Shown in pieces: positions 33,607-44,500 of a stretch of 64,000 bases of DNA (its first letter is position 1; each line of letters begins with the position of its first letter). The notes beneath the pieces are model-generated. The model was not told where the DNA came from, did not search any database, and saw only the letters and a list, made by a program, of their open reading frames with translations. Source of the DNA: Nephrocerus scutellatus (lineage: Eukaryota; Arthropoda; Insecta; Diptera; Pipunculidae); assembly GCA_947095585.1 (NCBI GenBank), contig OX352763.1:48750481-48814480 (forward strand), in the 5' to 3' direction. Made by a program: the position numbers and the translations under genes.

Positions 33607-33867
33607 TTAATTGTTTATTATTATATTTTGTTTAGTTGTTGTTTTCTTTTTTTTCTTTCTTTGTAGTTTTAGTCACCGCACACGTCCGTTCACCACGAGA
33701 CTATTAACTAGAATGATTTGTAATGCCAAATCGCTCGTTTCTTTCTCCTTCTTATATGTTGTGGAACTTCATTTCTGTGATCTTGGTGTGAAAATAGCGG
33801 TTCTCGTGATTCGGTGTGGAAATAGCGGTGCTTGTGGTTTGGTGTAGAAATAGTGGTTCTTTCTTCT
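33607..33867 (-). other. Spacer between U pol and the protease ORF
   Basis: About 260 AT-rich non-coding bases. Several AG dinucleotides after pyrimidine-poor DNA give no convincing splice acceptor. Copy 2 carries an extra 14 bases here (about 41398-41411), so spacer length is not critical or one copy is altered. Confidence 0.5.
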
Positions 33868-36800
33868 TTATTTTTGGTTGCGTGCCTTACTAACCTTTTC
33901 CATGGCTTCGATCATACATTTCTTCTGTTCATGGTGGCTCGGCGGTATATCGTGGTATATCTTCACGTCGCTGACATGAGCGGTTCGCTCCTTTCTTTCT
34001 CCTTCCTTGGTTAGCACTAGGATTACGGGTGATTTGAAGGATTCTATGCGGTATGGTCCTTCATACTTTGGTGCCAGTTTCGCGTTAAAGTTCTCGCTTG
34101 CTTTGGACAAATGATGTTGTCTCACCCAGACCATTTGTCCTATCGATGGGGCCCAGGGGCGTCTTCGCAAGTTATAATGCCTTGCCTGGTCTTGCGCTGC
34201 CCGCTCCATATTATGCCGCACAATTTGGAACACCTCTTGCAGACGTGAAGCCTTGTTTGTCGGTGTCACTGTCGTTTCCATCGTTACTGTAGCGGGGGTT
34301 ACTTCGTCGTACAAGGTTTTTGGGAGCCGTGGCTCGCGTCCTTGTAACAAGAATGCTGGGCTGAACCCGGTTGTTTCAGACTTCGCAGTGTTTATCGCCA
34401 ACATTATTTCTGGAAGCTTCTCGTCCCAAAGCCGCTGATCGGCACCCAGGAGTTGTGCGATGATCATCTTGACTGTCCGGTTGGTCCTTTCTGTTGGGTT
34501 CTCTTGTGGCGTGTATGGTGCCGTGAATTGTTGCCGAATTCCCATCTCGCGCATAAATCGTTGGAAACCTCGAGCTGTGAATTGGGTTCCGTTATCGGTA
34601 ACAAGAACCTTAGGTATGCCAAATCGCGCCAGAATACGTTCCCTGAATGCCTTTTGCACTCCTTCTGCTGTGGCTGTGCGTAGTGGTATCAGCTCTGTCC
34701 ATTTGGAGAACTTGTCGAAGAAAACCAGTAGCATAGTGTTGCCATGTTTTGAACGAGGGAAGGGTCCCATGAAGTCTGCGCACAATATCGACCAAGGTTC
34801 TTCTGGTACTTGCGTCAGCATTTTTCCTGCTGGATGCTGCTGACCCGGCTTAAAGCGTTGGCAGACTTGGCATTTGTTGACGTGTCGCCGGATATCGCGA
34901 AACATCCCTGGCCAATAGTACCTGCCGCATACTCTCTCCGTCGTCTTCCGAACACCCATGTGTCCAGCTGTTGCATCGTCATGGTTCTCACGCATCACCC
35001 TGTCACGGCAATGGGTCGGCACACAGAGCTTCCATGGGGCACAATCGTCGTCGCCCGCTTGTCTGTGTATGTGACGGTACAGCTGTCCATTTTGCATTGC
35101 ATAGTCCGGAAATTTCTCTGGTTTCTCTAGTGCTTCCGCTATCTTCCGCTTGATCCAGCCACATTCCTGTCGTTCGGGCGGAGCATCAGCCACCCGGGCG
35201 AATACTTCTAGGGGTTGTCGCGATAAAGCGTCAGCAATCACGTTAAGCTTGCCTCTGCGGTATTGGATATCGAAGCTGTATTGCTGTAGTTCCAATGCCC
35301 ACCGTGCGATACGTCCTGCGGGGCTTTCGATCGAGTTGAGCCACTTCAGAGAAAGATGGTCCGTAATTACGCTGAACCTGTAACCTTCTAGGTAGGGCCT
35401 CATCTTCCTGATCCCCCATACGATCGCTAGGCATTCCTTCTCTGTTGGGGAGTAGTTGATTTCGGCTTTATTCAGGTGACGGCTGGCGTAGGCGATAACT
35501 TTTTCGTGGCCATTTACCTCTTGCGTAAGTACTGCACCCAAACCATAGTCGCTGGCGTCTGTTTGTAGGGTGAACTTTTGGGTAAAGTCTGGGCATGCCA
35601 GTACCGGTGCCTCTGTGAGCCTCAATTTGAGCTTATCGAAAGCCTCTTGCTCTTGTTCTGTCCACTTCCAATGTTTTCCCTTCTTGAGCAGACGTGTGAG
35701 TGGGTGGACGACATTGGAAAATTCTGGTACGAAACGCCTGTACCACGAAGCGATTCCCAAGCAGCGGCGCAGCTCCCGAACGTTCTTTGGTGGTTGCAGT
35801 TCCCGTATGGCGGCTACTTTCTCCGGGTCTGTGTGAATCCCTTCTTCACTAACGACGTGTCCGAGGTATTTAAGCTCTTTTTTAAAGAATTCACACTTTT
35901 CTAGATTAATCTTGAGGTTTGCTGCTCGCAATCGCCGGAAGACTTCCCTCAGATTCTGCATGTGGTGCTCTAACGTATTTCCAACCACGATAATGTCGTC
36001 CAAATAGGCAAATGCGTGGGGTTCCATTTCAGAGCCAATAACCTGATCTAGCGCTCGTTGAAAGGTGGCGGGCGCTGAGTGTAGGCCAAATGGCATGACC
36101 CTCCATTGAAATAATCCACGACCCGGGACTGTGAACGCTGTGAACTGTTTGCTTCCTTCGTGCATCGGGATTTGCCAGTAACCATTTTTTAGGTCCAGAC
36201 TGCTGATATAGTTTGCGTTCCTCAACTTGTCTAGGATGTGGTTGATTCTGGGTAGCGGGTATGCGTCTGGGACGGACTTGGAATTAAGCTGTCGGTAGTC
36301 GATGCAAAGCCTCCACTTTCCTGTCTTCTTTCGTACTAGCACAATAGGGGCGCTGTAGGGGCTGTGCGATGGCTCAATACATCCTTTACTCAATAGTTCG
36401 TCGACTTCCGCGTTGATTATTCCCTGCATTGCTGGATTCTTGGGAAAATACCGTTGCTTAACGGGGCGATCATCAGACAATATGATTTTGTGGCTGGCTA
36501 TGACTGTCGTTCCTTGTAACCTCTCAAACTTGGGCAATTCCTCATCTAAAAATGACTTGATTAACTCGCCTTCATCCTCTATGTTCCTGACCATGGTAAG
36601 CTTGGTGACTCCTTCCTGAAATCTGCTTCCACTGGTGTTATCTAACGAGAGTGATGAACCTCCGCAGCTCATGACAAGTCCAAGTTGAGCTAGACAGTCC
36701 ATTCCCAGCAGCACGTCGTCTATCGCTCCTGGTAGTACTAGAAAAAAAGTTTGACATCGTGCGGTTCCTAATTTCACTTCGACATCAATGCAGTTGTGAA

Positions 36801-37089
36801 TTTCCCTCGGGGTTCCGTCGGCCATACGTGCAATTATTTTCGTCGATCGTGGTTTGGTCTGGAACTGTCCCCGCTTTTTGATGAAATCCTCACTAGCAAA
36901 ACTTCGTGTTGCCCCCGTGTCTATGGTTGCGATCGCCGGTGTACCGTTGAGGGTTACATGCGCGTATACCCGGCTCGCGTCTTGCTTGAGAAATCCTACT
37001 GTCTTCGAGGCATCGGTGTCCGAGGTCCGGATGTGCCCCGCTCGTTCCGGTCCCCTCTTGCGTTTCCCGCGTTTAACCTGCAACAGTCT
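33868..37089 (-). CDS. Pol polyprotein of U copy 1 (protease, RT, RNase H, integrase)
   Basis: Makes and integrates element DNA. Residue numbers are from the TTG at 37083; there is no ATG because the frame is entered by frameshift from Gag. Aspartic protease DTGATRSFAS is at 55-64 with DDVLLGMD. The RT palm has SLDLKNGYWQ (Asp297) and AYLDDIIV (360-366). RNase H has TDASDYGLGAVL (508-519) and TDHLSLKWL. The integrase zinc HHCC is H701, H708, C738, C741. The catalytic triad is D770, D830, E865 with the D-D35-E spacing, followed by a C-terminal GPYRIE-type module. Domain order RT-RNaseH-IN marks Ty3/gypsy. All catalytic motifs are intact. Confidence 0.95.
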   Translation of the reverse strand, partial: RLLQVKRGKRKRGPERAGHIRTSDTDASKTVGFLKQDASRVYAHVTLNGTPAIATIDTGATRSFASEDFIKKRGQFQTKPRSTKIIARMADGTPREIHNCIDVEVKLGTARCQTFFLVLPGAIDDVLLGMDCLAQLGLVMSCGGSSLSLDNTSGSRFQEGVTKLTMVRNIEDEGELIKSFLDEELPKFERLQGTTVIASHKIILSDDRPVKQRYFPKNPAMQGIINAEVDELLSKGCIEPSHSPYSAPIVLVRKKTGKWRLCIDYRQLNSKSVPDAYPLPRINHILDKLRNANYISSLDLKNGYWQIPMHEGSKQFTAFTVPGRGLFQWRVMPFGLHSAPATFQRALDQVIGSEMEPHAFAYLDDIIVVGNTLEHHMQNLREVFRRLRAANLKINLEKCEFFKKELKYLGHVVSEEGIHTDPEKVAAIRELQPPKNVRELRRCLGIASWYRRFVPEFSNVVHPLTRLLKKGKHWKWTEQEQEAFDKLKLRLTEAPVLACPDFTQKFTLQTDASDYGLGAVLTQEVNGHEKVIAYASRHLNKAEINYSPTEKECLAIVWGIRKMRPYLEGYRFSVITDHLSLKWLNSIESPAGRIARWALELQQYSFDIQYRRGKLNVIADALSRQPLEVFARVADAPPERQECGWIKRKIAEALEKPEKFPDYAMQNGQLYRHIHRQAGDDDCAPWKLCVPTHCRDRVMRENHDDATAGHMGVRKTTERVCGRYYWPGMFRDIRRHVNKCQVCQRFKPGQQHPAGKMLTQVPEEPWSILCADFMGPFPRSKHGNTMLLVFFDKFSKWTELIPLRTATAEGVQKAFRERILARFGIPKVLVTDNGTQFTARGFQRFMREMGIRQQFTAPYTPQENPTERTNRTVKMIIAQLLGADQRLWDEKLPEIMLAINTAKSETTGFSPAFLLQGREPRLPKTLYDEVTPATVTMETTVTPTNKASRLQEVFQIVRHNMERAAQDQARHYNLRRRPWAPSIGQMVWVRQHHLSKASENFNAKLAPKYEGPYRIESFKSPVILVLTKEGERKERTAHVSDVKIYHDIPPSHHEQKKCMIEAMEKVSKARNQK

Positions 37090-38162
37090 TTAGTGCGAAC
37101 ATTTCTCCGGCCACATTCCCAGCAAAAAAGTCGCGTCTCGAATCTGCAACCTCTGTGGAAATGCCCCTGTTGACCACATCGGCGGCATGCCGTTCGTGGG
37201 TCAGTGAGAAACTCGGCGTCTGGTGTAATTCCACAGTGTATCGGCTGTGGGCTGCGTCTGTGTGTGACCGCAACCGGGTCTTTGTTTCCCCGAATCCTCT
37301 CGAAGTCCTCGGCCATTTCTATCAGCTCCTCCAGGTGATGGAAATCTCTACGGCGTATGTATAGCTGGTACTCCTGCAGGGCGTTCTCGAATATGCGATC
37401 TAGCCGTTGTTCCTCGGTGTAGTTGGCGTGACGCATCAGTGTTTGGAGGGCGAGGACGAAGTCTTTGAAACACTCGCGAGGTTTTTGGTGCCGTTGTCGG
37501 ATGTCGTCTTCTAATCGTTCTAGATAACGGTTCGGGAGAAAGAATTTCATAAAGTCCTTTTTGAAATCGCTCCATCGCTGCCACTGTCGGTTGTTGTTCC
37601 TGTACCAAGCAAGCGCACGATCGCGTAACAGCTCAGGCATTGTTCGAGGCAAGAAGTCCTTTTCCAGATTATAAACATCAGCCAGCTCCTCCACGCGTTC
37701 AACAAATGCGAGCGATTCCTTTCCGCCGTCGAATTTTACTGACCACTTTCTCACTTGGTCGATGAGTGCAGGGTATTGGGATGTACGTTCATTCGAAATA
37801 ACTTTTGTTTGACTCTCGCTGGATGGCTTTGGTACTTCTAAGCACGCTGGTCCCGTTAGCGGTGGGATCGGCGATGTACGTTCGTTTGGGGCGATTTTTA
37901 TTTGACTCCCCCTTGATGACTTCGGTATTTCTAGACACGCTGGTCCCGTTATAGGTGAGATCGGCGGAGGGGTTCGCGCGCCACTTACCTCTAGTTCCTT
38001 CAGGCGGGCTATCTGATCTTCTGTAAGGCTTTCGCTGTTGATGAGAGCCGAAAACCGTTTGCGCAATTCCTCAACAGTACCACTTGCTTCCAAGCCGAAT
38101 TCTTCCGCAAGTACCGCAAGTTCTCCCTTTTTCAGCTCGTAGACCCAACTTGTTTTTACCAT
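36996..38162 (-). CDS. Gag of U copy 1, with SAP-like N-terminus
   Basis: Particle protein of 388 residues starting at ATG 38162 (MVKTSW). Residues about 10-41 (ELKKGELAVLAEEFGLEASG...VEELRKRF) follow the SAP pattern of two helices with a GL..SGT turn, a DNA/chromatin-binding motif. Two repeats ending in GPACLE(I/V)PK precede the capsid-like domain (about 130-290). A canonical knuckle CRRCGQQGHFHRGC is at 326-339, with a second Cys cluster (CWEC...DCC). The last 88 bases overlap Pol. The capsid domain is clearly shared with F1 and F2. Confidence 0.9.
   Translation of the reverse strand: MVKTSWVYELKKGELAVLAEEFGLEASGTVEELRKRFSALINSESLTEDQIARLKELEVSGARTPPPISPITGPACLEIPKSSRGSQIKIAPNERTSPIPPLTGPACLEVPKPSSESQTKVISNERTSQYPALIDQVRKWSVKFDGGKESLAFVERVEELADVYNLEKDFLPRTMPELLRDRALAWYRNNNRQWQRWSDFKKDFMKFFLPNRYLERLEDDIRQRHQKPRECFKDFVLALQTLMRHANYTEEQRLDRIFENALQEYQLYIRRRDFHHLEELIEMAEDFERIRGNKDPVAVTHRRSPQPIHCGITPDAEFLTDPRTACRRCGQQGHFHRGCRFETRLFCWECGRRNVRTKDCCRLNAGNARGDRNERGTSGPRTPMPRRQ
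37071..37077 (-). promoter_or_regulatory. Probable -1 ribosomal frameshift site of U gag-pol (copy 1)
   Basis: The sense heptamer GTTAAAC sits in the Gag frame as AGG-TTA-AAC, exactly the register for -1 tandem slippage. The Pol frame is -1 to Gag and is open only from 37089, so the site lies at the start of the overlap. GUUAAAC is a documented viral slippery heptamer (arterivirus). GC-rich sequence follows and could fold. Confidence 0.7.
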
Positions 38163-38324
38163 TTTGGGGTATTCCTTGCCAGATTTTCCTTAAGTTTTAC
38201 ACTCTCTGCCGTCGATTTAGATTATTTTTTTTTTCTTATTATACTGCCTATTATTAAGTTATATGTTATTTTTTTTTTTTTTTTTTTTGTAAAACTTGAC
38301 TTGGGTTTTTTTTTCTTTAACGGA

Positions 38325-38342
38325 GTCCCTGCTCGGGCGCCA
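38325..38342 (-). other. U primer-binding site (copy 1)
   Basis: Sense TGGCGCCCGAGCAGGGAC, two bases inside LTR-b; identical to F1 and F2. Between it and the Gag ATG is a 160-base leader containing long A tracts (T tracts on the plus strand, 38222-38320). Confidence 0.8.
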
Positions 38343-38344
38343 TT

Positions 38345-39922
38345 TGTAACGAGGTAAATGCCGGGGTACGCTCGCCGGCGTCCAGGGTCGTTTGCCTATT
38401 AACTAATAAGCCGTTGTTTTCGTTACAAAATTTTTCTTTATTGACTCCGTAAAATTTGGTTGAATATTTAGATTATAATGATTAAATTGATCTCCTTTTG
38501 ATTTGATTTACTTTGTTTTGCCTTGTTTCGCTTTGGGGTTTCTCCTTGTTCTTCTGCCGTCTTCTCCTTGTTCTTCTGCCGTCACACCTAGTTTTGCTTC
38601 GGGGTTTCTCCTTGTCGTTCGTTGGCCGCTGACTCGGGTCTCGTAATGACGTGGTACTGGCAAGAACTTTGATTCGCACTTCAGGCGCCTTTAAGGGGAA
38701 TTGGTCCCTACGGGATTTAGTCGGAAGGAGCAGGTCTTTCACCACTCGCTTCCTGCTAAATGGGAAAACTAGGCCCTACGAGGGATCGAAACTCAAGATG
38801 GAGTCCTATAAGGCCCGCCAGAGTCCTGAGTTCGAAGGGTTTCTGCCTAGCAGAGGGGAATCTCTCCCTATCGAGGTTTTCAAAGTCTCGAGATGGAGTC
38901 CTATAAGGCCCGCCAGAGTCTCAAGACAAAGAAAGGGGTTTCTGAACTAGATTTAATAGGGAGAAGCAGATCTTTCACTGTTCGCTCTCTACTAAATGGG
39001 AAAACTCGGCCCTACGAGAGATCGAAACTCAAGATGGAGTCCTATAAGGCCCGCCAGAGTCCAGAGTTCGAAAGGTTTCTATCTAGCAAAGGGGAATCTC
39101 TCCCTATCGAGGTTTTCAAAGTCTCGAGATGGAGTCCTATAAGGCCCGCCAGAGTCTCGAGACAAAGAAAGGGGATTCTAGACTAGCACTACTATTGGGA
39201 AATTTGGCTCACCTGATTCCAGCGCCGACCAACGTTAATTGTCCTGTACCACGCCTTTAAAATTCCTCCGTCATTAGCTTCGTGGGTAGTTCTCATTTAA
39301 TTATGTTGTTCGGGTGTCTCGCTTGCGGTGAATGTCCGGTAGTTGTCGATGCGGCTGATATCTCCTCAAGGCGTTTAAATTTTTCACTGTTCACTTACCG
39401 TCTCTGGTGTCCCACTGTTGAAGTGAACAGTCTCACTGATGCAGACAAAAAGAGACCAATTCTTCATGTGTTTCACCTTTTATAACCTTTGCCTCTAGGT
39501 TGGCTTTGCATCTTTGTGGGCTTGTGGCGTTGTAGTTCTCTCATCTCTCTCGTGTTGTTGGTGGTTTTCTCTTGTAACAGACCGCTTGGGTTTTTTCCAT
39601 TTGGCATTTGCTCACCTCCGTTACTTCGTACATACTTGTTTGCATGCACGTGTTGTGTTGCTACGCTGTGTTTATTTGCATGCAGGCGCTGTGTTGCTAT
39701 GCTGTATCGTTTGCATGCATGCTTTGGTTAGCGCTTGTTGATTTTTTCCTTCGTGCGTGCGTGCCCTGCTGTACTTGTTTGTACGCACGTGTTGTGTTGC
39801 TACGCTGGGCTTTTTGCATGTATTTTATCTCCGTGCGTGCACAGTGAGTGTAACGAAATTGTTGTTAGTGCGTGCAGTGGGTTGTTAGACGAAAATTGGT
39901 CATTAAAATTTTCGTCGTTACA
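38345..39922 (-). mobile_element. U LTR-b (shared middle LTR)
   Basis: Serves as 5' LTR of copy 1 and 3' LTR of copy 2. Distinguishing marks versus the outer LTRs are a duplicated TTCTCCTTGTTCTTCTGCCG near 38555-38580, CTTCCTGCTAAAT, GAGGGATCG, CGGTGAATG and an extra C near 39748. Confidence 0.88.
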
Positions 39923-41264
39923 CTCCCCCCTTACTACCGGTGAATGTGACCTTTGCTTCTCCTTGGCGACTGAGCTGTATTTTCACCCTTTTTCCACCGA
40001 TGAATCGCTGGAACGACATTGATTTGCCTAGGACATGGTCTCTGCGTGCCTGCTCCACTATGTCTTCGAGTTCCTCCTCCGGTGTTTCCGCTTCTCTGCG
40101 CCTCTTGTGTGCCCTGCACCCTCCGTCGCCTTGTTCGCCATCCTTAGTGTGGCTGAGGTCGTGTTTGTCGCTGGGGTTGATGCCTTGTCCGTGGTTGTTG
40201 CTGAGGTCGTTGCCAGATGGGTTGATGCCTTGTCCGTGGTTGTTGCTGAGGTCGTTGCCAGAGGGGTTGGTGCCTTGTCCGTGGTTGTTGCTGAGGTCGT
40301 TGCCAGAGGGGTTGATACCTTGTCCGTGGTTGTTGCTGAGGTCATTGCCAGAGGGGTTGATGCCTTGTCCGTGGTTGTTGCTGAGGTCGTTGCCAGAGGG
40401 GTTGGTGCCTTGTCCGTGGTTGTTGCTGGGGTCGTTGCCAGATGGGTTGTTTTGGGTGTGTTCGTTTGTCGACAGGAATCGAATGAGTGCCCTTATCTCC
40501 TCTCTCTTCTCACTTATAACCTCGTGTTGGAACCAGTCACTTCGGTCATCCGAGTATTCCCGCATAGGCTGTTCCAAGAAGGATTCCACGAACTGCAGAA
40601 GGTACACCCCACAATCTGTAGAATTTGGTTGTTGCGGGGTCCTGACGTGGAATGCAGGTACCGTTCTTTCGCCGAACTCGACTGGTGCTGCTTCGGGAAA
40701 TTTTGCCACGAACTCTCGCCTGAGGTAGCCACGAATAATCTCGACCGCGTGGTTGCGCAGGTTGCTAGCCAACGAGTCGAAAACGAGGATAGCCGGCCGG
40801 CCACCTTCTTCCCGTATGGCATCTCCTGGGTTGCAAATGATTATGAGGTACCAGTGTTTGTTCTCGTTCACCGGCACGATCACATGTGCTTTCCCGAAGA
40901 TATCCAGCTTCCTTGTCCATCGGCGTACTCCGTCATGTCGTTCGGTCTCGCTTACCCCTCCACTGGCCAGTCGGGAATAGAAGAAGGTACTAAAAATATG
41001 TAGTCGGCTCCTATCCTCCTCTGAAAGTCGAAGATCGGCGACCCATCGAAGGTAGAAGTCGATGATGGCGTCGTTCAGGAACTTGCCTGGTCCCAACCTT
41101 CGGTACTCCTCCTTGCCGATACAGATCCCGCCTTGTCCTTGGGGATACCGCACCGAGAAATCTTGGGCTTCTACTCTCTCTGGCACTTCCACAACATTTG
41201 GGGCCTCATCGATCCTGACTTGGTTGAATGCTGCGCTTACTTCCCAAATTGTTGTTTTCTCCAT
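39918..41264 (-). CDS. Ulp1/SENP-like cysteine protease, third ORF of U copy 2
   Basis: This 448-residue version of the copy 1 protein has the same catalytic His, Asp and Cys. It carries six rather than seven 15-residue repeats, which accounts for the 15-residue difference in length. Residue differences noticed include VRRWTRK for VRLWTRK and NNPSGN for NNSSGN. The frame is fully open, so two independently sampled copies of this gene are intact. Confidence 0.88.
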   Translation of the reverse strand: MEKTTIWEVSAAFNQVRIDEAPNVVEVPERVEAQDFSVRYPQGQGGICIGKEEYRRLGPGKFLNDAIIDFYLRWVADLRLSEEDRSRLHIFSTFFYSRLASGGVSETERHDGVRRWTRKLDIFGKAHVIVPVNENKHWYLIIICNPGDAIREEGGRPAILVFDSLASNLRNHAVEIIRGYLRREFVAKFPEAAPVEFGERTVPAFHVRTPQQPNSTDCGVYLLQFVESFLEQPMREYSDDRSDWFQHEVISEKREEIRALIRFLSTNEHTQNNPSGNDPSNNHGQGTNPSGNDLSNNHGQGINPSGNDLSNNHGQGINPSGNDLSNNHGQGTNPSGNDLSNNHGQGINPSGNDLSNNHGQGINPSDKHDLSHTKDGEQGDGGCRAHKRRREAETPEEELEDIVEQARRDHVLGKSMSFQRFIGGKRVKIQLSRQGEAKVTFTGSKGGV

Positions 41265-41539
41265 TTAATTGTTTATTATTATATTTTGTTTAGTTGTTGT
41301 TTTCTTTTTTTTCTTTCTTTGTAGTTTTAGTCACCGCACACGTCCGTTCACCACGAGACTATTAACTAGAATGATTTGTAATGCCAAATCGCTCGTTGAC
41401 TAAAGATAGTTTCTTTCTCCTTCTTATATGTTGTGGAACTTCATTTCTGTGATCTTGGTGTGAAAATAGCGGTTCTCGTGATTCGGTGTGGAAATAGCGG
41501 TGCTTGTGGTTTGGTGTAGAAATAGTGGTTCTTTCTTCT

Positions 41540-44500
41540 TTATTTTTGGTTGCGTGCCTTACTAACCTTTTCCATGGCTTCGATCATACATTTCTTCTGT
41601 TCATGGTGGCTCGGCGGTATATCGTGGTATATCTTCACGTCGCTGACATGAGCGGTTCGCTCCTTTCTTTCTCCTTCCTTGGTTAGCACTAGGATTACGG
41701 GTGATTTGAAGGATTCTATGCGGTATGGTCCTTCATACTTTGGTGCCAGTTTCGCGTTAAAGTTCTCGCTTGCTTTGGACAAATGATGTTGTCTCACCCA
41801 GACCATTTGTCCTATCGATGGGGCCCAGGGGCGTCTTCGCAAGTTATAATGCCTTGCCTGGTCTTGCGCTGCCCGCTCCATATTATGCCGCACAATTTGG
41901 AACACCTCTTGCAGACGTGAAGCCTTGTTTGTCGGTGTCACTGTCGTTTCCATCGTTACTGTAGCGGGGGTTACTTCGTCGTACAAGGTTTTTGGGAGCC
42001 GTGGCTCGCGTCCTTGTAACAAGAATGCTGGGCTGAACCCGGTTGTTTCAGACTTCGCAGTGTTTATCGCCAACATTATTTCTGGAAGCTTCTCGTCCCA
42101 AAGCCGCTGATCGGCACCCAGGAGTTGTGCGATGATCATCTTGACTGTCCGGTTGGTCCTTTCTGTTGGGTTCTCTTGTGGCGTGTATGGTGCCGTGAAT
42201 TGTTGCCGAATTCCCATCTCGCGCATAAATCGTTGGAAACCTCGAGCTGTGAATTGGGTTCCGTTATCGGTAACAAGAACCTTAGGTATGCCAAATCGCG
42301 CCAGAATACGTTCCCTGAATGCCTTTTGCACTCCTTCTGCTGTGGCTGTGCGTAGTGGTATCAGCTCTGTCCATTTGGAGAACTTGTCGAAGAAAACCAG
42401 TAGCATAGTGTTGCCATGTTTTGAACGAGGGAAGGGTCCCATGAAGTCTGCGCACAATATCGACCAAGGTTCTTCTGGTACTTGCGTCAGCATTTTTCCT
42501 GCTGGATGCTGCTGACCCGGCTTAAAGCGTTGGCAGACTTGGCATTTGTTGACGTGTCGCCGGATATCGCGAAACATCCCTGGCCAATAGTACCTGCCGC
42601 ATACTCTCTCCGTCGTCTTCCGAACACCCATGTGTCCAGCTGTTGCATCGTCATGGTTCTCACGCATCACCCTGTCACGGCAATGGGTCGGCACACAGAG
42701 CTTCCATGGGGCACAATCGTCGTCGCCCGCTTGTCTGTGTATGTGACGGTACAGCTGTCCATTTTGCATTGCATAGTCCGGAAATTTCTCTGGTTTCTCT
42801 AGTGCTTCCGCTATCTTCCGCTTGATCCAGCCACATTCCTGTCGTTCGGGCGGAGCATCAGCCACCCGGGCGAATACTTCTAGGGGTTGTCGCGATAAAG
42901 CGTCAGCAATCACGTTAAGCTTGCCTCTGCGGTATTGGATATCGAAGCTGTATTGCTGTAGTTCCAATGCCCACCGTGCGATACGTCCTGCGGGGCTTTC
43001 GATCGAGTTGAGCCACTTCAGAGAAAGATGGTCCGTAATTACGCTGAACCTGTAACCTTCTAGGTAGGGCCTCATCTTCCTGATCCCCCATACGATCGCT
43101 AGGCATTCCTTCTCTGTTGGGGAGTAGTTGATTTCGGCTTTATTCAGGTGACGGCTGGCGTAGGCGATAACTTTTTCGTGGCCATTTACCTCTTGCGTAA
43201 GTACTGCACCCAAACCATAGTCGCTGGCGTCTGTTTGTAGGGTGAACTTTTGGGTAAAGTCTGGGCATGCCAGTACCGGTGCCTCTGTGAGCCTCAATTT
43301 GAGCTTATCGAAAGCCTCTTGCTCTTGTTCTGTCCACTTCCAATGTTTTCCCTTCTTGAGCAGACGTGTGAGTGGGTGGACGACATTGGAAAATTCTGGT
43401 ACGAAACGCCTGTACCACGAAGCGATTCCCAAGCAGCGGCGCAGCTCCCGAACGTTCTTTGGTGGTTGCAGTTCCCGTATGGCGGCTACTTTCTCCGGGT
43501 CTGTGTGAATCCCTTCTTCACTAACGACGTGTCCGAGGTATTTAAGCTCTTTTTTAAAGAATTCACACTTTTCTAGATTAATCTTGAGGTTTGCTGCTCG
43601 CAATCGCCGGAAGACTTCCCTCAGATTCTGCATGTGGTGCTCTAACGTATTTCCAACCACGATAATGTCGTCCAAATAGGCAAATGCGTGGGGTTCCATT
43701 TCAGAGCCAATAACCTGATCTAGCGCTCGTTGAAAGGTGGCGGGCGCTGAGTGTAGGCCAAATGGCATGACCCTCCATTGAAATAATCCACGACCCGGGA
43801 CTGCGAACGCTGTGAACTGTTTGCTTCCTTCGTGCATCGGGATTTGCCAGTAACCATTTTTTAGGTCCAGACTGCTGATATAGTTTGCGTTCCTCAACTT
43901 GTCTAGGATGTGGTTGATTCTGGGTAGCGGGTATGCGTCTGGGACGGACTTGGAATTAAGCTGTCGGTAGTCGATGCAAAGCCTCCACTTTCCTGTCTTC
44001 TTTCGTACTAGCACAATAGGGGCGCTGTAGGGGCTGTGCGATGGCTCAATACATCCTTTACTCAATAGTTCGTCGACTTCCGCGTTGATTATTCCCTGCA
44101 TTGCTGGATTCTTGGGAAAATACCGTTGCTTAACGGGGCGATCATCAGACAATATGATTTTGTGGCTGGCTATGACTGTCGTTCCTTGTAACCTCTCAAA
44201 CTTGGGCAATTCCTCATCTAAAAATGACTTGATTAACTCGCCTTCATCCTCTATGATCCTGACCATGGTAAGCTTGGTGACTCCTTCCTGAAATCTGCTT
44301 CCACTGGTGTTATCTAACGAGAGTGATGAACCTCCGCAGCTCATGACAAGTCCAAGTTGAGCTAGACAGTCCATTCCCAGCAGCACGTCGTCTATCGCTC
44401 CTGGTAGTACTAGAAAAAAAGTTTGACATCGTGCGGTTCCTAATTTCACTTCGACATCAATGCAGTTGTGAATTTCCCTCGGGGTTCCGTCGGCCATACG

